A stretch of 64,000 nucleotides of DNA from Saturnia japonica. Its lineage: Eukaryota > Arthropoda > Insecta > Lepidoptera > Saturniidae. Of this stretch, positions 46,664 to 59,481 are shown piece after piece. Every line of letters begins with the position of its first letter. Position 1 is the first letter of the stretch. Made by a program: the position numbers and the translations under genes. The notes under the pieces are model-generated. The model searched no databases and was not told where the DNA came from. It saw only the letters and a program-made list of their open reading frames with translations. The stretch covers positions 3,713,190 to 3,777,189 of the forward strand of contig CM065311.1 of assembly GCA_033032175.1 (NCBI GenBank), written 5' to 3'.

Positions 46664-47999
46664 TAATTAACACGTGGGAAAAGTATTAAAATCCTACAAT
46701 TTTATTTAATATTTATTTTATTTTTTAAATTTAAATTTTACGATGTATGTCACTATATTTTTTTACTGATTTTTAGGCTACTGTTTCAGCACAATTTCAC
46801 ATGATGGAAAGTGATAATGTAATTGCGAGGGCTAGAAAAGGAACTGGCTCTCAAGTGCGGCTGCCTTCACACACGGTTAAGTGCTTAATTCATTTAAATG
46901 CCGCGCCAACACAGTAACAACATATCATAGATGTTTATATTTTAGTTAAATGAACACATTTCAATAATTATGTGGTACTATACTTATAGTTGAGCACAGC
47001 ATGCAACAATTTTCGAGCTTTAATATTAAGTAAATATAATATGTTAAAAAAGTTGATAAAAATAATAATACAAGATTATGCTAATAATATAAATATTGAA
47101 GCAGGTCATAAATCTTGTCAACTTAACTGTGCTTAACTTAAGCTAGCGACCATTAAACATTTCATCAAAATCGATCAAGCTGTTTTTGCGATAAATTCAG
47201 ATATGTAGATAAAAAAAATATATTAAAAAAAAATCGAATCAGACACAGACATAGATTAGACATATATCATAAAAAAAGTTACATTTGCATACAGAAGCTA
47301 CAGATTTATTAATATAGATATTTTATATTAGTGATTATATTACTAATATTTTTGTAACCACAAAAGCACAAAGAATACACTTTAACAAAGATACTACATA
47401 GCAAAGATTTTAAAAGACAACATATAACATACAACAAACTTGGAAAAAAATATTTATGCGTTAAACTCCAAATAATTTAAAAGCTAGTTTAATATAACTT
47501 AAAACGGGGCAAAGCTATGACAAGGTAATGTAATCGTTAAAGCAAAATTGTATTTTGAAAAGGTTCTATAGCGTGTGTAATGTGTGTATTACTCGCTTGT
47601 ACCTTCAACGTTAAACGATAACAATTAATTTTATGTTTTGACATTTAAAGATATTTATTTCCCGCATAGGCAAGTTATAAAATTTATGTTATTTTTAAGA
47701 TCACTGTTTATTTGAACAAATCACGCATTTTTTAAATATGCAGCCCCAGGGCAAGGCGTGAAGATAATTTGAACTCGTTTAGCTAATTAGTTATTCTTAC
47801 TTTATTATGTACTGTAATTGAATGTCATTATTGCCTTATATTTTAAAGCAAAATAACAATTATTACTATTAGTCACTGTTTTTGTTCTGTGGATTTCCAC
47901 AACATAGCACTTTAACTGTTGAACAATATGTTGTACTATTACATGTTCTACACATTACGAGTATGTATCGAACCCAGTTCAATACTTAATATAGGGCAG
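46664..47999. other. AT-rich DNA with faint repeat debris
   Basis: 'catcaaaatcgatcaagctg' and 'ttttgcgataaattcagata' at about 47164-47210 are the wording of another Lepidoptera repeat, but no ends are visible. Nothing else is supported. Confidence 0.4.
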
Positions 48000-48193
48000 T
48001 CGGCCGGCTGACTGTATGTTGTCGCGGACCGCATGAGATACAGAGTAGCCCTGCGCGTCGCACCGGGGTATAAGTTGCCAGGTAGGCGGCGACCTCTCAC
48101 CCAAGTCCGGTGAAGCTGTAAAAGCCGCAGCGGCTCTGTTTTTGGATAGGGCCCCTAAGACTAACAGTGTAGTCAGTTCAAAAAAAAAAAAAA
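48000..48193 (+). mobile_element. Jockey-type LINE 3' end
   Basis: 'ggtgaagctgtaaaagccgc', 'ggatagggcccctaagacta' and 'acagtgtagtcagttc' are followed by a run of 13 A. It is the same UTR as at 45640-45865. It is severely 5'-truncated: the coding region is absent. Confidence 0.75.
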
Positions 48194-48234
48194 CCTACTC
48201 GCATTAAAATGAGAAAATTTTTGAAATTTTGTAT

Positions 48235-48480
48235 AATAACAATACCAACTTATAAGTGTTCCACTGCTTGCCAATGAGACCTCTTCCTGAAGCAAAGCAT
48301 GGGCTTACCCACCACCTCAGCCCACGACATATTGGCGCACTCGAATGCCGAGAAATCAACATACATATTTTTTCTCAAACAATGGCAATACAAGAACATT
48401 ACTGAAGCGTTCAGGTTTCCTCACGATGTTTTCAATCACCGTCAGCCGATAGTGTTACTTACCAATTTAAATTTCTAAAT
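48235..48480 (-). mobile_element. SINE or LINE 3' end of the 'ACGGTGAAGGAAAAC' type
   Basis: The plus strand reads 'ataagtgttccactgcttgc', 'caatgagacctcttcctgaa', 'gttcaggtttcctcacgatg', 'ttttcaatcaccgtcagccg'. On the minus strand that is 'cggctgacggtgattgaaaa', the same module found in the SINE at 15040. The A-box/B-box head is not visible, so it may be headless. Confidence 0.65.
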
Positions 48481-50969
48481 GTACATGAATTCTTAATTTT
48501 TTTTATTACCTTAATTCGCCTGTTAGCCTTGCTCCTAAAAAGCGATGGCCTAAGGACACAAAGTCTATTAAAGTCTCCACAAAATATTTTGCCCAGTGCA
48601 TTAAAACAGCTAAAGCCGGTGCCTGTCTATAAAGACAGAGTATTTAAAATGTTTTTATGTAAATATAATTCGTAAGTGGAAACATACCGTGTGATGTGCT
48701 CTACAATCTAAAATATCTCAGACACGTCATTTACATATTACATATGAAGATTTATACAAGAAACATGTTTCATTTATATATTATTTAATTTTAAACCCTG
48801 TGTACACGACAATCTGTGTGATTATATAAACACTAATAATTTTCCATTTAAAATCACGCTCCGTGCATTATTGAAATATAGTTAAATATATTTTATATTG
48901 ATCATTATATCGATTTTAATATTAAAAAATATTTTTATTATTGAACCACCTAATCTAATATAAAGTTTTGCATCATTTTGAATATATATAAAGGAAACAT
49001 AATAAGTATTTTTAATCGTCACGTCCCGTCGGTTTAGGAATTAATTACAAATGTAAAAATGTAGGTGACTATATAGTTTAGTTTTACTCAATTTTAGTTC
49101 GTGAAGTAAACTTCCCATGATAATAAATACAAAAGGGCTAATATACTGAAACGTTTTGTAAAAGTTTTTGAGTAAAAATATTTAATTGCTTTTATATTTC
49201 ATAATACTTTTATTTTATTGGCTTATGTAATCAAAGAGGTAATAAAATAAAAATAGGTTATTTTAGTCACTTGCTAACCGAGACATCTTGTGATGTATTA
49301 TGGTGATTGAAATATGAATTGCTAGCGATCTTAATAAAGTATTAATTTACACTTTTATGACACATAATCACAATCCATCAGTTAATCACCTTTGCATAAC
49401 TCTAACCGATGATGATCTTATGAATTGTCCATTTATTTAAAATGTAGGAACCGGGTTAATTGAGGAAAGAACTTGATGGCTTGGGAAAGGTTAATTTGGT
49501 GTCAATTAAGAATAATGAAAATTTACATAAATACATTTTATATACCTTATATTTCTTTTAATATTTATTTATTGAAATTTTCGTGTAGAGGTCTGCGAGA
49601 TAAGTATATAAAAATGGTTTGTTCATAGTGTATGTGTATTTCATATTAAAAAACTACGTGTTTTATTTTAACCTATTTCTTATACCAGCTAAATAACATA
49701 AAACCTACGATATTGAATATAAGAAGAGGTACTGTTAACTATTATTACAATTTCCTTTCAAAGTCCAATAATGAAAATGTAATGAATACAAACATACTGA
49801 AAATTTTAATATTATGTGCTATATTTATCAGTTAAATAAATTCCATTATTAATCTTATTCTGATATTAAAAATTATCTTGTTGTAATCCTTTCAACCTCG
49901 AATGAATGAAATAAAATAAATTTCCATATTTTATTTACGAAAATTTTCTGAAATATTATTAGTTCGAAAGTTCGTTGATGTCTTTCATATGCCGATTTTC
50001 CGAGTACCGTAATCTTTATGAAATCTGTTTATGACTTGCGCTAGATAACAGTTTTTGGATTAGCAAATGCATTAAACAAATACATGCATTGGGATTTATT
50101 AGGCCGATAATATTCACACATTCAAACGTTGCGTTACAGTTTTGTTTGGATATTGGAACTCATTAATTGAATATCTTTCAAATTACGTAGATAAATATAA
50201 GTATATTTACTATAAATAAATTAATATTAATAATATCACGATTCTAATCTACTAAAAGGATACCTTCTTGAAGTATAAAATTTCTTTACATTTGTAATAA
50301 CATACGATCACGATACAAAGAGAACTAAGATTTACATTCTTATTTCCAATGCTAGCATGTTGCATTAACTACCTTGTTATATTAATGATTTCGTACACTT
50401 TGCTAGATGATAATCTATAGTTATGTATTGTATTTTTATATGTAATTTAGGTAACATTGTGTTCTTAGTCTCTTTTAACTGATCGTTGTTGATTTGAGTG
50501 TCTGTGTGATAACAATAATTGTACTATTTGAACAAGCATCTTTAGTGTCGCGCCGTACTACATCGCGGTGCTTGGTTTATTCGTCTTACAATGGGGTGCA
50601 GCGTCGCACGAACTCACGCCTTAATTATCCATTTAAGCGTGTTTCCACTTCAACATGCTACACGACAATTTTAAACCTTGGAAATATGTATATTAAACTT
50701 CTTTGAGACCACCGTCGAACAAAAGCCTCATTTATTTTACAACCTTATCGTCTTTTGAAAATTAAGTTTATTATCATTTTGAAATGGTAATCTATCTCGT
50801 AAAGGAACTACAAACTAGTTTAACGATCCGATTATTTGTATAGTTAAATTTGTGTTAGATTAAGATACAAGAAAATATAAGAAAAATGGGATGGCTAGGT
50901 AAGCTTGTGGTCTTCTGTATCGTTTTTCCATATAGGGCTAAGCTCTCTTATTATTTGTACTGCTAATTA
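48481..50969. other. AT-rich DNA, no gene recognised
   Basis: The 70-codon plus frame at 50494-50706 includes a less AT-rich stretch (VSRRTTSRCLVYSSYNGVQR) following an AG, but no donor of quality is seen. Elsewhere only AT-rich sequence. Confidence 0.4.
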
Positions 50970-51120
50970 TACAGAGATAAAGTTTCTATGTTTGTAGGAG
51001 GTCATCTCAGGAACTACTGATCGGATTCTAAAAGTTATTTGACTAATAAGAAGCTACATTAAGTGTATTTTACATTTTCTTTCCCGTTGATGTAAAAAAA
51101 AAGAACATTTTTTATTTCAT
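50970..51120 (+). repeat. Helitron-like 5' fragment
   Basis: 'tatacagagataaagtttct', 'gtaggaggtcatctcaggaa', 'ctactgatcggattctaaaa' and 'taagaagctacattaagtgt' follow the usual 5' half of lepidopteran non-autonomous repeats. The 3' end is missing. Confidence 0.5.
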
Positions 51121-53800
51121 TATCTTGTGTTATGGTCACAAATAGGTATTAGGGATTAGGTAATTAGGGGTAGTAGACGTACCAGTTTCATGGTACACAT
51201 ACCAGTGTTCAGGGTCTTGTACCATGTACTAGGTAAAAATTATGCTGGTACGCAATGATAGCAACTTTCAATATCGATCAAGGTCTTAGGTGTTTTGTTC
51301 ACCGAGATGCTTAAAAAAGGTCCTCTAGGAAAACGGATCTAATGTTATTTGCTATTTGGTTTGAAAGTGATCCAGCTTTTTATTTCAAATACCAACTTTA
51401 AGTGACATCAATAGCAGGATTATTGTGCCAGTGTCTACCATCCCTGCAAATAAAGCATGCGGTAGTGGGTATTAGATAAAAGGTGCAGTGCACTAGGCAC
51501 TGATAAATATCTAAACTTTTAAATTACAAGTGCAATCTGATGTATTGACCACTTACCACCCATTTAAATAAAGAAATTAGGCTAATTTTTATTCTTGCAA
51601 AATTTTATTTTGTGATTAACGCGAACGAAGACACAGGTGGTTGCTAGTGTAATATAATTTTAGTATGTAGCTAAATGATATTCGTAAGGCATAAATATCT
51701 CGTACTGGACCACTTGCCGTTCACTTCTCACTCACGATTTCATAAAATCACTGGTTAATATCGATGTATGTATTCAAAACGTGTTGACAATAAGTAAATC
51801 GCACCTAAATGTACTAGACATGTAGGTACCTAAATTCTTGTTTCATAACAAACCACAAATCTGTTTGTAAAAATGTTTCATTGGTCGGTGATTTAAATAT
51901 AGAGGTGGAAATCGGAATGTAATGGAAATTTCTTACAGGTAGCTATGAGAACTAGAACAAGTTTTCTGAGAAATACTCATTAATTGAATTAGATTTTAAT
52001 AAGCTATTATTGTTTGCTAAATTACTTATGTTACAATTCTTACATCTGTTATGAAGTTGAATTATTTTAAGGTCTTGTTCTAGTTTTTATTTTTTGGTTT
52101 ATTCTTTGAGGGTTTTTTTATCTCTTTAATTTTGCATATTTTTTAAAATAATTCTTTTTTTTCGAGCACTCGCAACTTTTGAAATTTAAACCTTTAAATT
52201 TGAATATAATATATTAAAAAATAATTTATCTAAAGTTTTCATTCGTTTAAACTAATAACTTTTAACGTGATTTGTACGTCGAATCAGCATCTCCGAATTT
52301 TTTTCAAATAATTATTTTAAACTATGTAAGCTACGTTAATTTAGCAAACAAATTATATTTACTCAGAGCTATTTCGTTGTAATTTTGTTACATCTATTGT
52401 TTCACCCAGTTATTTAATTCTAACACCGCAGGCAACATAAATCGTAGTCAAAAATTATCTAGTGTATTCTAGTATAATGGCTTGCGTAAATGTATAGTGG
52501 CAGGTTTCCACGGTTATTTCTCGACAATGCGTGGTGGTGCAACGGTGGTGAGTATCTGGTGGAAGCGATTCAGTCGCACGCGAATTCTTGTACTGTCAGC
52601 TCCACATGACAATATGTAATGGAGTATATGCAATGACTGAAGACCTTTAAGATTTATTTGTGTTCGATTGAAGTTAATTAATACAACGTATTGCGTAACG
52701 GAACGAAAGAGTGTTTTGTTTTGAACTGTTTATGAACTGTGTATGGTGTGAGTAACTGAGTAGAGAATAAATTTGCACTGCTCCTGTATACCGCTGATGA
52801 CGATTATGACGATGATGAAGTAAACTGAATAAGCTCGAATTGCGACCTGTTTGTTTGTGTTCCAATATCACTTGATGATATGACTTATTTTTTGTAGATA
52901 AACACGAATTTGATAACTTATATACGGGTTACTACAAATGCACTGATTGTTAGTATATAACAGTCTGAGCAAGCAGTCCAGGTGAGGATTCGTTGATAAC
53001 CTTCGTAGGCATGTAGCAGGTCAAATCTCTTTCCACGTTTCACTTAACGTGTTTGTAAGGAAATTAATAAACCACGCTGCTTATTAAATGATACCAGAAA
53101 TTTATGCGAAAAAATTAAAGATCAGAACTAACTTAACGTTGTAATACTTTAGATTGTCATTGTAATTTTGTTTAAAAGTTTTAAAAGATAGAGTTAGAGA
53201 AAAGCACCTTTTTTAATATTATATTTATTTAACAGTATTAAATTGGCTTACACGCACCTATTGGGTGTGAGCTGAATTAAAACGCTTGATACGTTAATTA
53301 CTTAAAATTTAGTTTAAGAGCAAGCAAAATACGATTCTCCATTCCTAGTACAACGAATAATTGCTCAAATCCATCTAATCCATCCATTAGGTCCAGATGA
53401 TAAAAATATTTGGTAATTGTGGTATCAGAATAAAAACTAGCTTTAATGATATTAGTTCTGTGATCTAGAGTTCATTTAGTGTCAGTGACCAACCATAGAT
53501 TTCTCCTGAAACAGTCCACGCGTAGCACTAACGGTCAATATGCATGCTAATTGAAATGTGTCAATGCTCTGATAACTCAGTGAATATTAATTAAAGTGAA
53601 CGCAAATTGGATCCGTTCCTACCCCTTTTGTTGTATCGACTGTAAATAATAGAACCGTAACATATAATAAAATTTCTTCGAAGAAAGTCGGCGTCAACTG
53701 CAATATCAACTTTTAATGTACCTACTTTGCAATAAGGTTGTTAATAACTGCAATCTTTTAAGGAAATAGGAGTTACAAATGTCATCGGATATTATATTAC
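51121..53800. other. Mostly unique DNA
   Basis: Segments at 51170-51260 hold several GGTAC(C) direct and inverted motifs. A (GAT/GAC)n scrap (ctgatgacgattatgacgat) lies at 52790-52815. The 65-codon minus frame there is a shadow of this low-complexity run. Confidence 0.35.
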
Positions 53801-53910
53801 CTTATCTTCCATCCCGTACATATTTAGCAAAGGTGAAGGTCGCCTTGTTTTTGCATCTGCATTAGACGAGGCAAGAACATTTAACCTGCTTTGTGCAGAA
53901 CTTCTTTTAA
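53801..53910 (-). CDS. Candidate internal exon, minus strand
   Basis: On the minus strand the acceptor 'aataatcatttcag' precedes a 110-base open block, and the donor AAG|GTAATA follows it. With 2 bases of an incoming codon, the frame reads KRSSAQSRLNVLASSNADAK then TRRPSPLLNMYGMEDK and leaves in phase 0. It is hydrophilic, Ser/Arg/Pro-rich, less AT-rich than its flanks, and looks like a cytoplasmic disordered segment. I recognise no family. The plus strand is also open here (GEGRLVFASALDEARTFNLL) between a weak AG and a GTAAGT, so the strand is not certain. No neighbouring exon was found within the window. Confidence 0.3.
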
Positions 53911-54404
53911 CTGAAATGATTATTCGTAAGTTTGGTGATTCTGTATAGGTTTCACATGTTAACATATTGTTTTCATTCGCATAAAAAAATTGTGCGCAAT
54001 TGAAAAGCCATACGATTTCTCGACATGCTTTTCTTTAAACGTAATAGCTAGATAAGCAGTTCATGGAGTTGTTTCAAGCGAAACGTATACATTCCTATCA
54101 ATATTTTCACTAAGCTTTGACGACCCGAAGAACCAATAAGTTTAGCTGATTACGTATTATTTATCTTACAATTTATTCCTTGCGAAAAGAATGTATTATC
54201 CTCTTTTCAATTTTCAATCTTTTGGACTTATTAAACAAGGATTCAACTATCAAGTCTTTTGATGATCTTCCTAGGCATATTGTGGTAAATCTCAAGGTGT
54301 TCAACATACTTAGAAATTACTGTGACTTACTGTTATTATTCATTTATATCTATTTATTAATCATTATATGGCTTATAATTATGCAACATCATTAGAACAT
54401 TACC
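53911..54404. other. AT-rich DNA, no gene recognised
   Basis: The 71-codon plus frame at 54180-54395 is I/L/Y-rich and unsupported. Confidence 0.4.
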
Positions 54405-54520
54405 ATGGGAAGCTTTTTTTCGAACTGACTATTCTGTTAATGGCCCTGGAACCATTAGAGGCCTTGACAGCTTCACCGGGCTGGACCATGGAACGAGTTA
54501 ACAGAAAGGAGGTCACTCGT
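54405..54520 (-). mobile_element. Jockey-type LINE 3' end, diverged
   Basis: The plus strand reads 'agctttttttcgaactgact', 'gttaatggccctggaaccat', 'gaggccttgacagcttcacc'. The order matches the reverse of 48000-48193, with the A tail shown as a T run on the left. Confidence 0.65.
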
Positions 54521-56804
54521 ATCAAATTGAGGTAATCTCTCTTTCCCCACATCTTCTTCATTCAAAAACTAGTAGTGTTAGAAAAACAAAAAAAAGTAGT
54601 TCTTATCAAAGTTTCCGCATTAAGTTAATAAATTGCAAACAAGGAATGTTAACGTCCGAGCGAATTGCAACAACCTTAACCATTGTTGTAGCCCTTGTGG
54701 GAATTATGATCTTTTTTATCTAGATTACTTATTTGAGTATGCGTTTAAACATTAAAAAAAAAACAACTGTAATATTACATTTTCGTGTCATCATATTTTC
54801 TTCTCACACAATTCATATACGGTGATAGTGAATACTATGTTTAGATAGCTGTATTGTTATTGGACCATGATATATTTTAGTGAAAATGATAGATCAAATT
54901 GAGAATCATTGTTAAATTATAATTGAAGTAACATTTATGAAGAAGTGTTAATTAGTATATGTGTCCATAGGCTAAGTTCACACCGTTCTATTCGCTGGCT
55001 CGAAACGTACCGCTACATAATATGGCCTGTTCGACGCATCAAGCATTCATAATATGTAACCCATTAATCGGAATAAAATTGCTTGTATAATTAATAAATG
55101 TTTATAACATCACTATGGAATATAAAGGGGGTTTAATACAAGAACTCCAAAATTTATGATTGCCGACGACTGTGGTGATTCTACGTTTTAAATATGAAGA
55201 CTTTCTATATTTTTTGTGATATAATGAAAAAATTATTTGTTTTTCAAATCAAATTTAGTGCTACAAAATTATTCTAATTCATAATGTTTAATGAAGAACT
55301 GAACTGAACTTAAAATAAAACACCGTAGGAATCATATTTTCTATATAAATTTCTATGTATGCATATTCACATTGTTACATAAAAATATGAATGCTAGACA
55401 ACAAGTACATATATTATTGAAGTTAGTGCATATTATGTGATATGTTGTGATTCTAGAGAGTAAGTACCTAATCAATCTCAGACATCTTTTTCCTTGCAAT
55501 TATATAACATGTCGCGTAATTAATAAAGTCTGATGAACTGAACTGTTTACAAATCATATTAAGATAGACAAAGTTAACGTTTAAGTTATGATCTATTCAA
55601 GTTATCCAAAAATAATAATAAAGGTTTTATAAGATTTCTATAAGTCAATTATAGATCTAGCATGCCTTTATCTTACAATAAACTAATGTACAAAAAACAT
55701 TATTTTACTTAAGAACCACAAAGAACACATAACAGACACATCTCATTAGGTTGATCTTTAGAGTTTTTGTTCCGAAGTAGTCGTCCCATAAAAAGTTTCT
55801 TATTCCTGTACGAAGGGATTTTTTGTCATAAAAAAGCTTAACAAATTTAATGATATTAAAAATATTTTTCTATCATTCACTAAGCTAAAATTTACTAAAG
55901 TTCTTTTTAAAAGAAGAAAAACTAGATAAAACTGAATGTCATATATAATCATTTACCTAGGTAACTATATTGTTTTTATTTTATTTTTCGCTAATCTGCA
56001 TAGGTAATCGTTTATTATCTTCTTACGGCACGTCATATTTTGATTCTCTTGTGCTTTTGCATGAAGAATAATCTCCTTAGTGGCACCTAGAAATCAAACA
56101 TTTGAATTTAATTTGAAATCATATTATACGTTTCATTTCTTGGAAAGTAAGTAAAAGTAGCTTAGTAAACAATTAAAATTAGTGGTACTTATAAGTTTTA
56201 CATATTTCCTCATCAATAATGATAACAATAGTTACATAGGATCTATTTTAATAATGGATCACCAACAAAGCATTGAACTTTAAGGAACAGTTACAAATCA
56301 CGTCGCAGATGAAATGATAAAACATCAATCGTTCCGACGAACTTTAAGATTGGGGTTTAAGCCATAGTACCTATCGTAATAATAGCTTACGAAATACTTG
56401 CCAGCCTACACGCACATCAAGGACTAGGCTTGTTGTTTTTCGTTGGATGATGTTATCCATGCAAACGATTACCTATTTGAATTACATTACAATCTTTGTA
56501 ACTACCTAAAAGAGAATTTTAATTTGCTTGTATTAAAAACTACTTAAACACAAGGTTACATTAGCCTATGAGCACATGTATTACCATAGGTATTCCACCA
56601 GTCAGACTGCCCCAAGTAGAAATCTCCAAAAAAATTCTCTTTGCCTTATCTGTCTCTACCGTCCAAATTTATGCTGTTTGTCGTTAAAGAGTTCTGTAAT
56701 GCCTTCGCAGTTAATAAAGTACATAATTGACATAAGTTAGGTACTTACCTAGTCTTGGATTATCATAAACCTACCAATATGTTAATCACTATACATTTCC
56801 TATT
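54521..56804. other. AT-rich DNA, no gene recognised
   Basis: About 2.3 kb without an exon, RNA gene or bounded repeat that I can support. Confidence 0.45.
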
Positions 56805-57025
56805 CAATCTTGAAGATTTCCCAGGTGTATATTCGAAATCCCAGGTCCAATGTCAATAAAATTAAAATTCGACCTCTTGAAAATATCCCCTTTCCAGAAA
56901 AAATAAAATTTCTAAATCGGTTTATAAATGACGGAGTTATGAGCTAACAAACATTTAAAAAATATATATGTACAACCGAATTGATAAACTCCTCCTTTTG
57001 TTTAAGTCAGTTAAAGGTCGAATAT
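56805..57025 (+). repeat. Interspersed repeat family G
   Basis: 'ggtgtatattcgaaatccca', 'ggtccaatgtcaataaaatt', 'taaatcggtttataaatgac' and the end 'actcctccttttgtttaagt' 'cagttaaa'. The right end here and at 60236 share the 'cctttttt-gaagtcggtta' form. Confidence 0.65.
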
Positions 57026-58194
57026 TTTTAAGTGTTAAGGAAGTTTTTTTTTAATCTTTCGTTTCTGTAAGCTATGTGATTGTTTAAACACTTAGGTACT
57101 ACTTATAAAATTTATAGTTGTAAATATCACATTGATCACGTTGTTATTTCAACTTTTTCTTATTGTGGATATGGTAAATGTGAAATGTAAATTACAATAT
57201 TCATCGAATGTAATGACTTTATGAAGGATACAATACTATGTGGCAATTATTTACATGCGGTTTTCCTTAAAAAGTTGCATCTTGTGGTTTATGGAATGGA
57301 ATTAATCCTCAATAAAATGTTTATCATTTTTGCAAAATATGTATTTTTAATTAATCGTGGGTTTATTTTCTTTTCATAAATTTTTCATAATAAAAGTTTA
57401 ATATTATGCGATTTAACTATTGCATCACACTTATGAACAATTTAGTACCACAAAACATTTAAGATCACCTAGGTTCATAAAAAAGTACTACTATCTAATA
57501 GTAGGGTATCTAACTATACTCTCTACTCGTACATGCAAATTGACATCATTTTCAACTATTAAAATAGATTGCGGAATAACTTATACTACTGGCATTTCCC
57601 GTGTCTCAAGAGTGGCAAAATGTAAAATTTAAAACATTAAATTTTCCATTTTACTTTATTGATTGGCATTCCTTAAATAGATAACTTATAACATATACCA
57701 CTATTAGGAGCTTAAAATTTTGCAAAAGTAATCACATGAGTAATTTTAATAAGATACAACCAATAGACATTGTTTTTTATTCAATCGTTTTCCAATGCTT
57801 ATCTGTGTTTTGTACCTAAACTAATACATATAAGTGATGACAAATTTATGAATAGGATAAAGCACAGTAAAATCTCATTAAAATTGTTGCAACATTGTTT
57901 AACTCGAATTTCCCACGCAAACACAAACATCAGTACCAATGTAATAGCAAAAAGTAATACCGTTGCATTCTCAAAGCAATGTTCACGATAACGAAAATCA
58001 TTTGCCATCATTCTAGTCTAAGGAAATGGCTCAGTTACATATGGCCTAAGCCACTAGTATATTTGTTCCTTAAATAATTTCGAAATTTCAAGTATTGAGT
58101 TAGTATACTATATGTATAGGTAAGGATATGGTTGAAACTCATTTTTTTACGAGCTCGGTAATCCTATTTGACTCCACCTGATTAGAATTAAAAT
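57026..58194. other. AT-rich DNA with overlapping hydrophobic frames
   Basis: At 57770-58011 both strands are open for about 70 codons. The minus one is hydrophobic (NATVLLFAITLVLMFVFAWE). It starts two codons after an AG but cannot be spliced in frame to the open block at 58195-58429. A TACTAAC branch-point-like motif lies upstream of it on the minus strand. I regard it as unproven. Confidence 0.3.
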
Positions 58195-58560
58195 CTTACC
58201 AACCAAGAGAATATATTTGGCCTGAAATAAAATGTAGTCTAAGAACAACGGCAACAATTAGTGGTAAGAGTCGATTACCGCTGTCTTTATTGTAGCCTAC
58301 AATTACAGCTGCGCAATACAATACTAATACCACTTTGAATAGGTAGCTGAATATACATGTACAAATACCGAAACAAGTTCCTTTAACGCGTTTTGCTGGT
58401 AGATTCTCGCACAATACCAAGAAAATCACTGTCGCTGTGTGTCTCTAGTTGCTATTGTCGCACACGCGCACGCGCTCCATCGTGTACGTTCCCGCGTAAA
58501 CGGGCAAAAAGCGCGGGAACTTCAACAGAAACAATGGCGCCCGAGATAGTTGTAACACGA
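58195..58560. promoter_or_regulatory. CpG-rich patch with E2F-like inverted repeat; possible 5' exon
   Basis: From about 58440 to 58560 the sequence turns GC-rich with many CpGs. GTTCCCGCG and CGCGGGAAC form a perfect 9-bp inverted repeat with a 15-base centre (about 58488-58520). Each arm resembles an E2F/DP site (TTSSCGC). On the minus strand a 77-codon open block without an in-frame ATG runs to a good donor, TTGGTTG|GTAAGA at 58195; this would suit a non-coding first exon. On the plus strand 'acaatggcgcccgag' offers an ATG with a 26-codon frame. The patch could therefore be a promoter for either direction; the direction is inference. Confidence 0.35.
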
Positions 58561-58663
58561 ATGTTATCTATCTCTAAAGTGCCATTCCCTATAAAATTCT
58601 CATTACCATTTTGAAAATGCAGTAGTTGTTAGTATTAATTAGCACATATTATTATGCAATATC

Positions 58664-58815
58664 TGGCCGAGCGAGCTGGGCTCGGTGTCTTATAAACAAA
58701 AAAAGAAAAACACCTATCTAGGTAAACTTGGAATGTAAAACATTATCTAAATGCAAAGTTTCACCGAAATCGTTGTAGCCGTTTCCGAGAAACCAATTAC
58801 ACATATATACAAGAA
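58664..58815 (+). repeat. Interspersed repeat family B
   Basis: 'cacctatctaggtaaacttg', 'gaatgtaaaacattatctaa', 'aaatcgttgtagccgtttcc' and 'gagaaaccaattacac', ending 'aagaattgctc'. It matches 9815-9990 and the minus copy at 6237. It opens with 'ggccgagcgagctgggctcg'. Confidence 0.6.
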
Positions 58816-58859
58816 TTGCTCACTTAATGTAATAAGATTAATTTGTTATATTTATAATT

Positions 58860-59023
58860 AGCTTCTGTCCGCAAATTTGTCCGAGTGCACTTCAGAATTG
58901 GTTCCAGACAAAAGTAAAAAATGTTAATTTACTGAGATAAAAGTAGTATAAGCTATATGTGTGTCAAATTTCATCCAAATCCATTCAGTAACAAATATCG
59001 AAAAATATAAAAGTTTCACATAT
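58860..59023 (+). repeat. Unclassified repeat fragment
   Basis: 'ttctgtccgcaaatttgtcc', 'aaaagtagtataagctatat' and 'ttcatccaaatccattcagt' are standard phrases of lepidopteran interspersed repeats. It abuts the Helitron at 59024; no ends are resolved. Confidence 0.45.
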
Positions 59024-59481
59024 TCTATACAATTAATAAAATTGAAGTGTTATAAGATACCTATATCAAAAAACCCATTTAAAAAATGTTTGACTGTCTT
59101 TTTGTTCCGGGTTTTCCTCAAACGGTTGGACCGATTTTGATGGCACTTTCACTGGTAGTTCACTAGTAGATAGCTGATGTTATAAGGAGTAAATTACGCT
59201 ACTTTTATAAATATAAAAAAAAATTGTGAATCGTTTCAAGAGCTTTACTGGCTTACGCTGAGTAAACCATAAGAGTAACCATGTAAAATTTATGTACTAC
59301 ATAATTGTAGACATTAAAAAAATATACAAAAAAGTCCGCGAGAGGATGTCTATATTCTACGGAACATCCACAATAAGTTTTTTGTCTTTAAGGTAGCCGG
59401 GAGCGGGGAAGCAAAGTTTGCGCGTGTGCCCGATCGATGACATTCTATAGTCCACGTGAGTGAAACCACAAGCATAGCTAG
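59024..59481 (+). mobile_element. Non-autonomous Helitron, family D1
   Basis: It starts TCTATACAATTAATAAAATT and ends 'agtccacgtgagtgaaacca' 'caagcatagctag' with CTAG at 59478-59481 followed by T. The body has 'cggttggaccgattttgatg' and 'actggcttacgctgagtaaa'. It is in the opposite orientation to the copies at 18290, 19266 and 41385. The left flank is T rather than A, which may be a mutation. Confidence 0.85.

Noticed and set aside
57799..58429. Two minus-strand hydrophobic frames (57799-58011 and 58196-58429) as exons of one membrane protein
   Set aside because: The donor at 58195 leaves two bases (TG); joining to any AG upstream of the second frame gives a stop or the wrong frame, and the first frame has no in-frame ATG.
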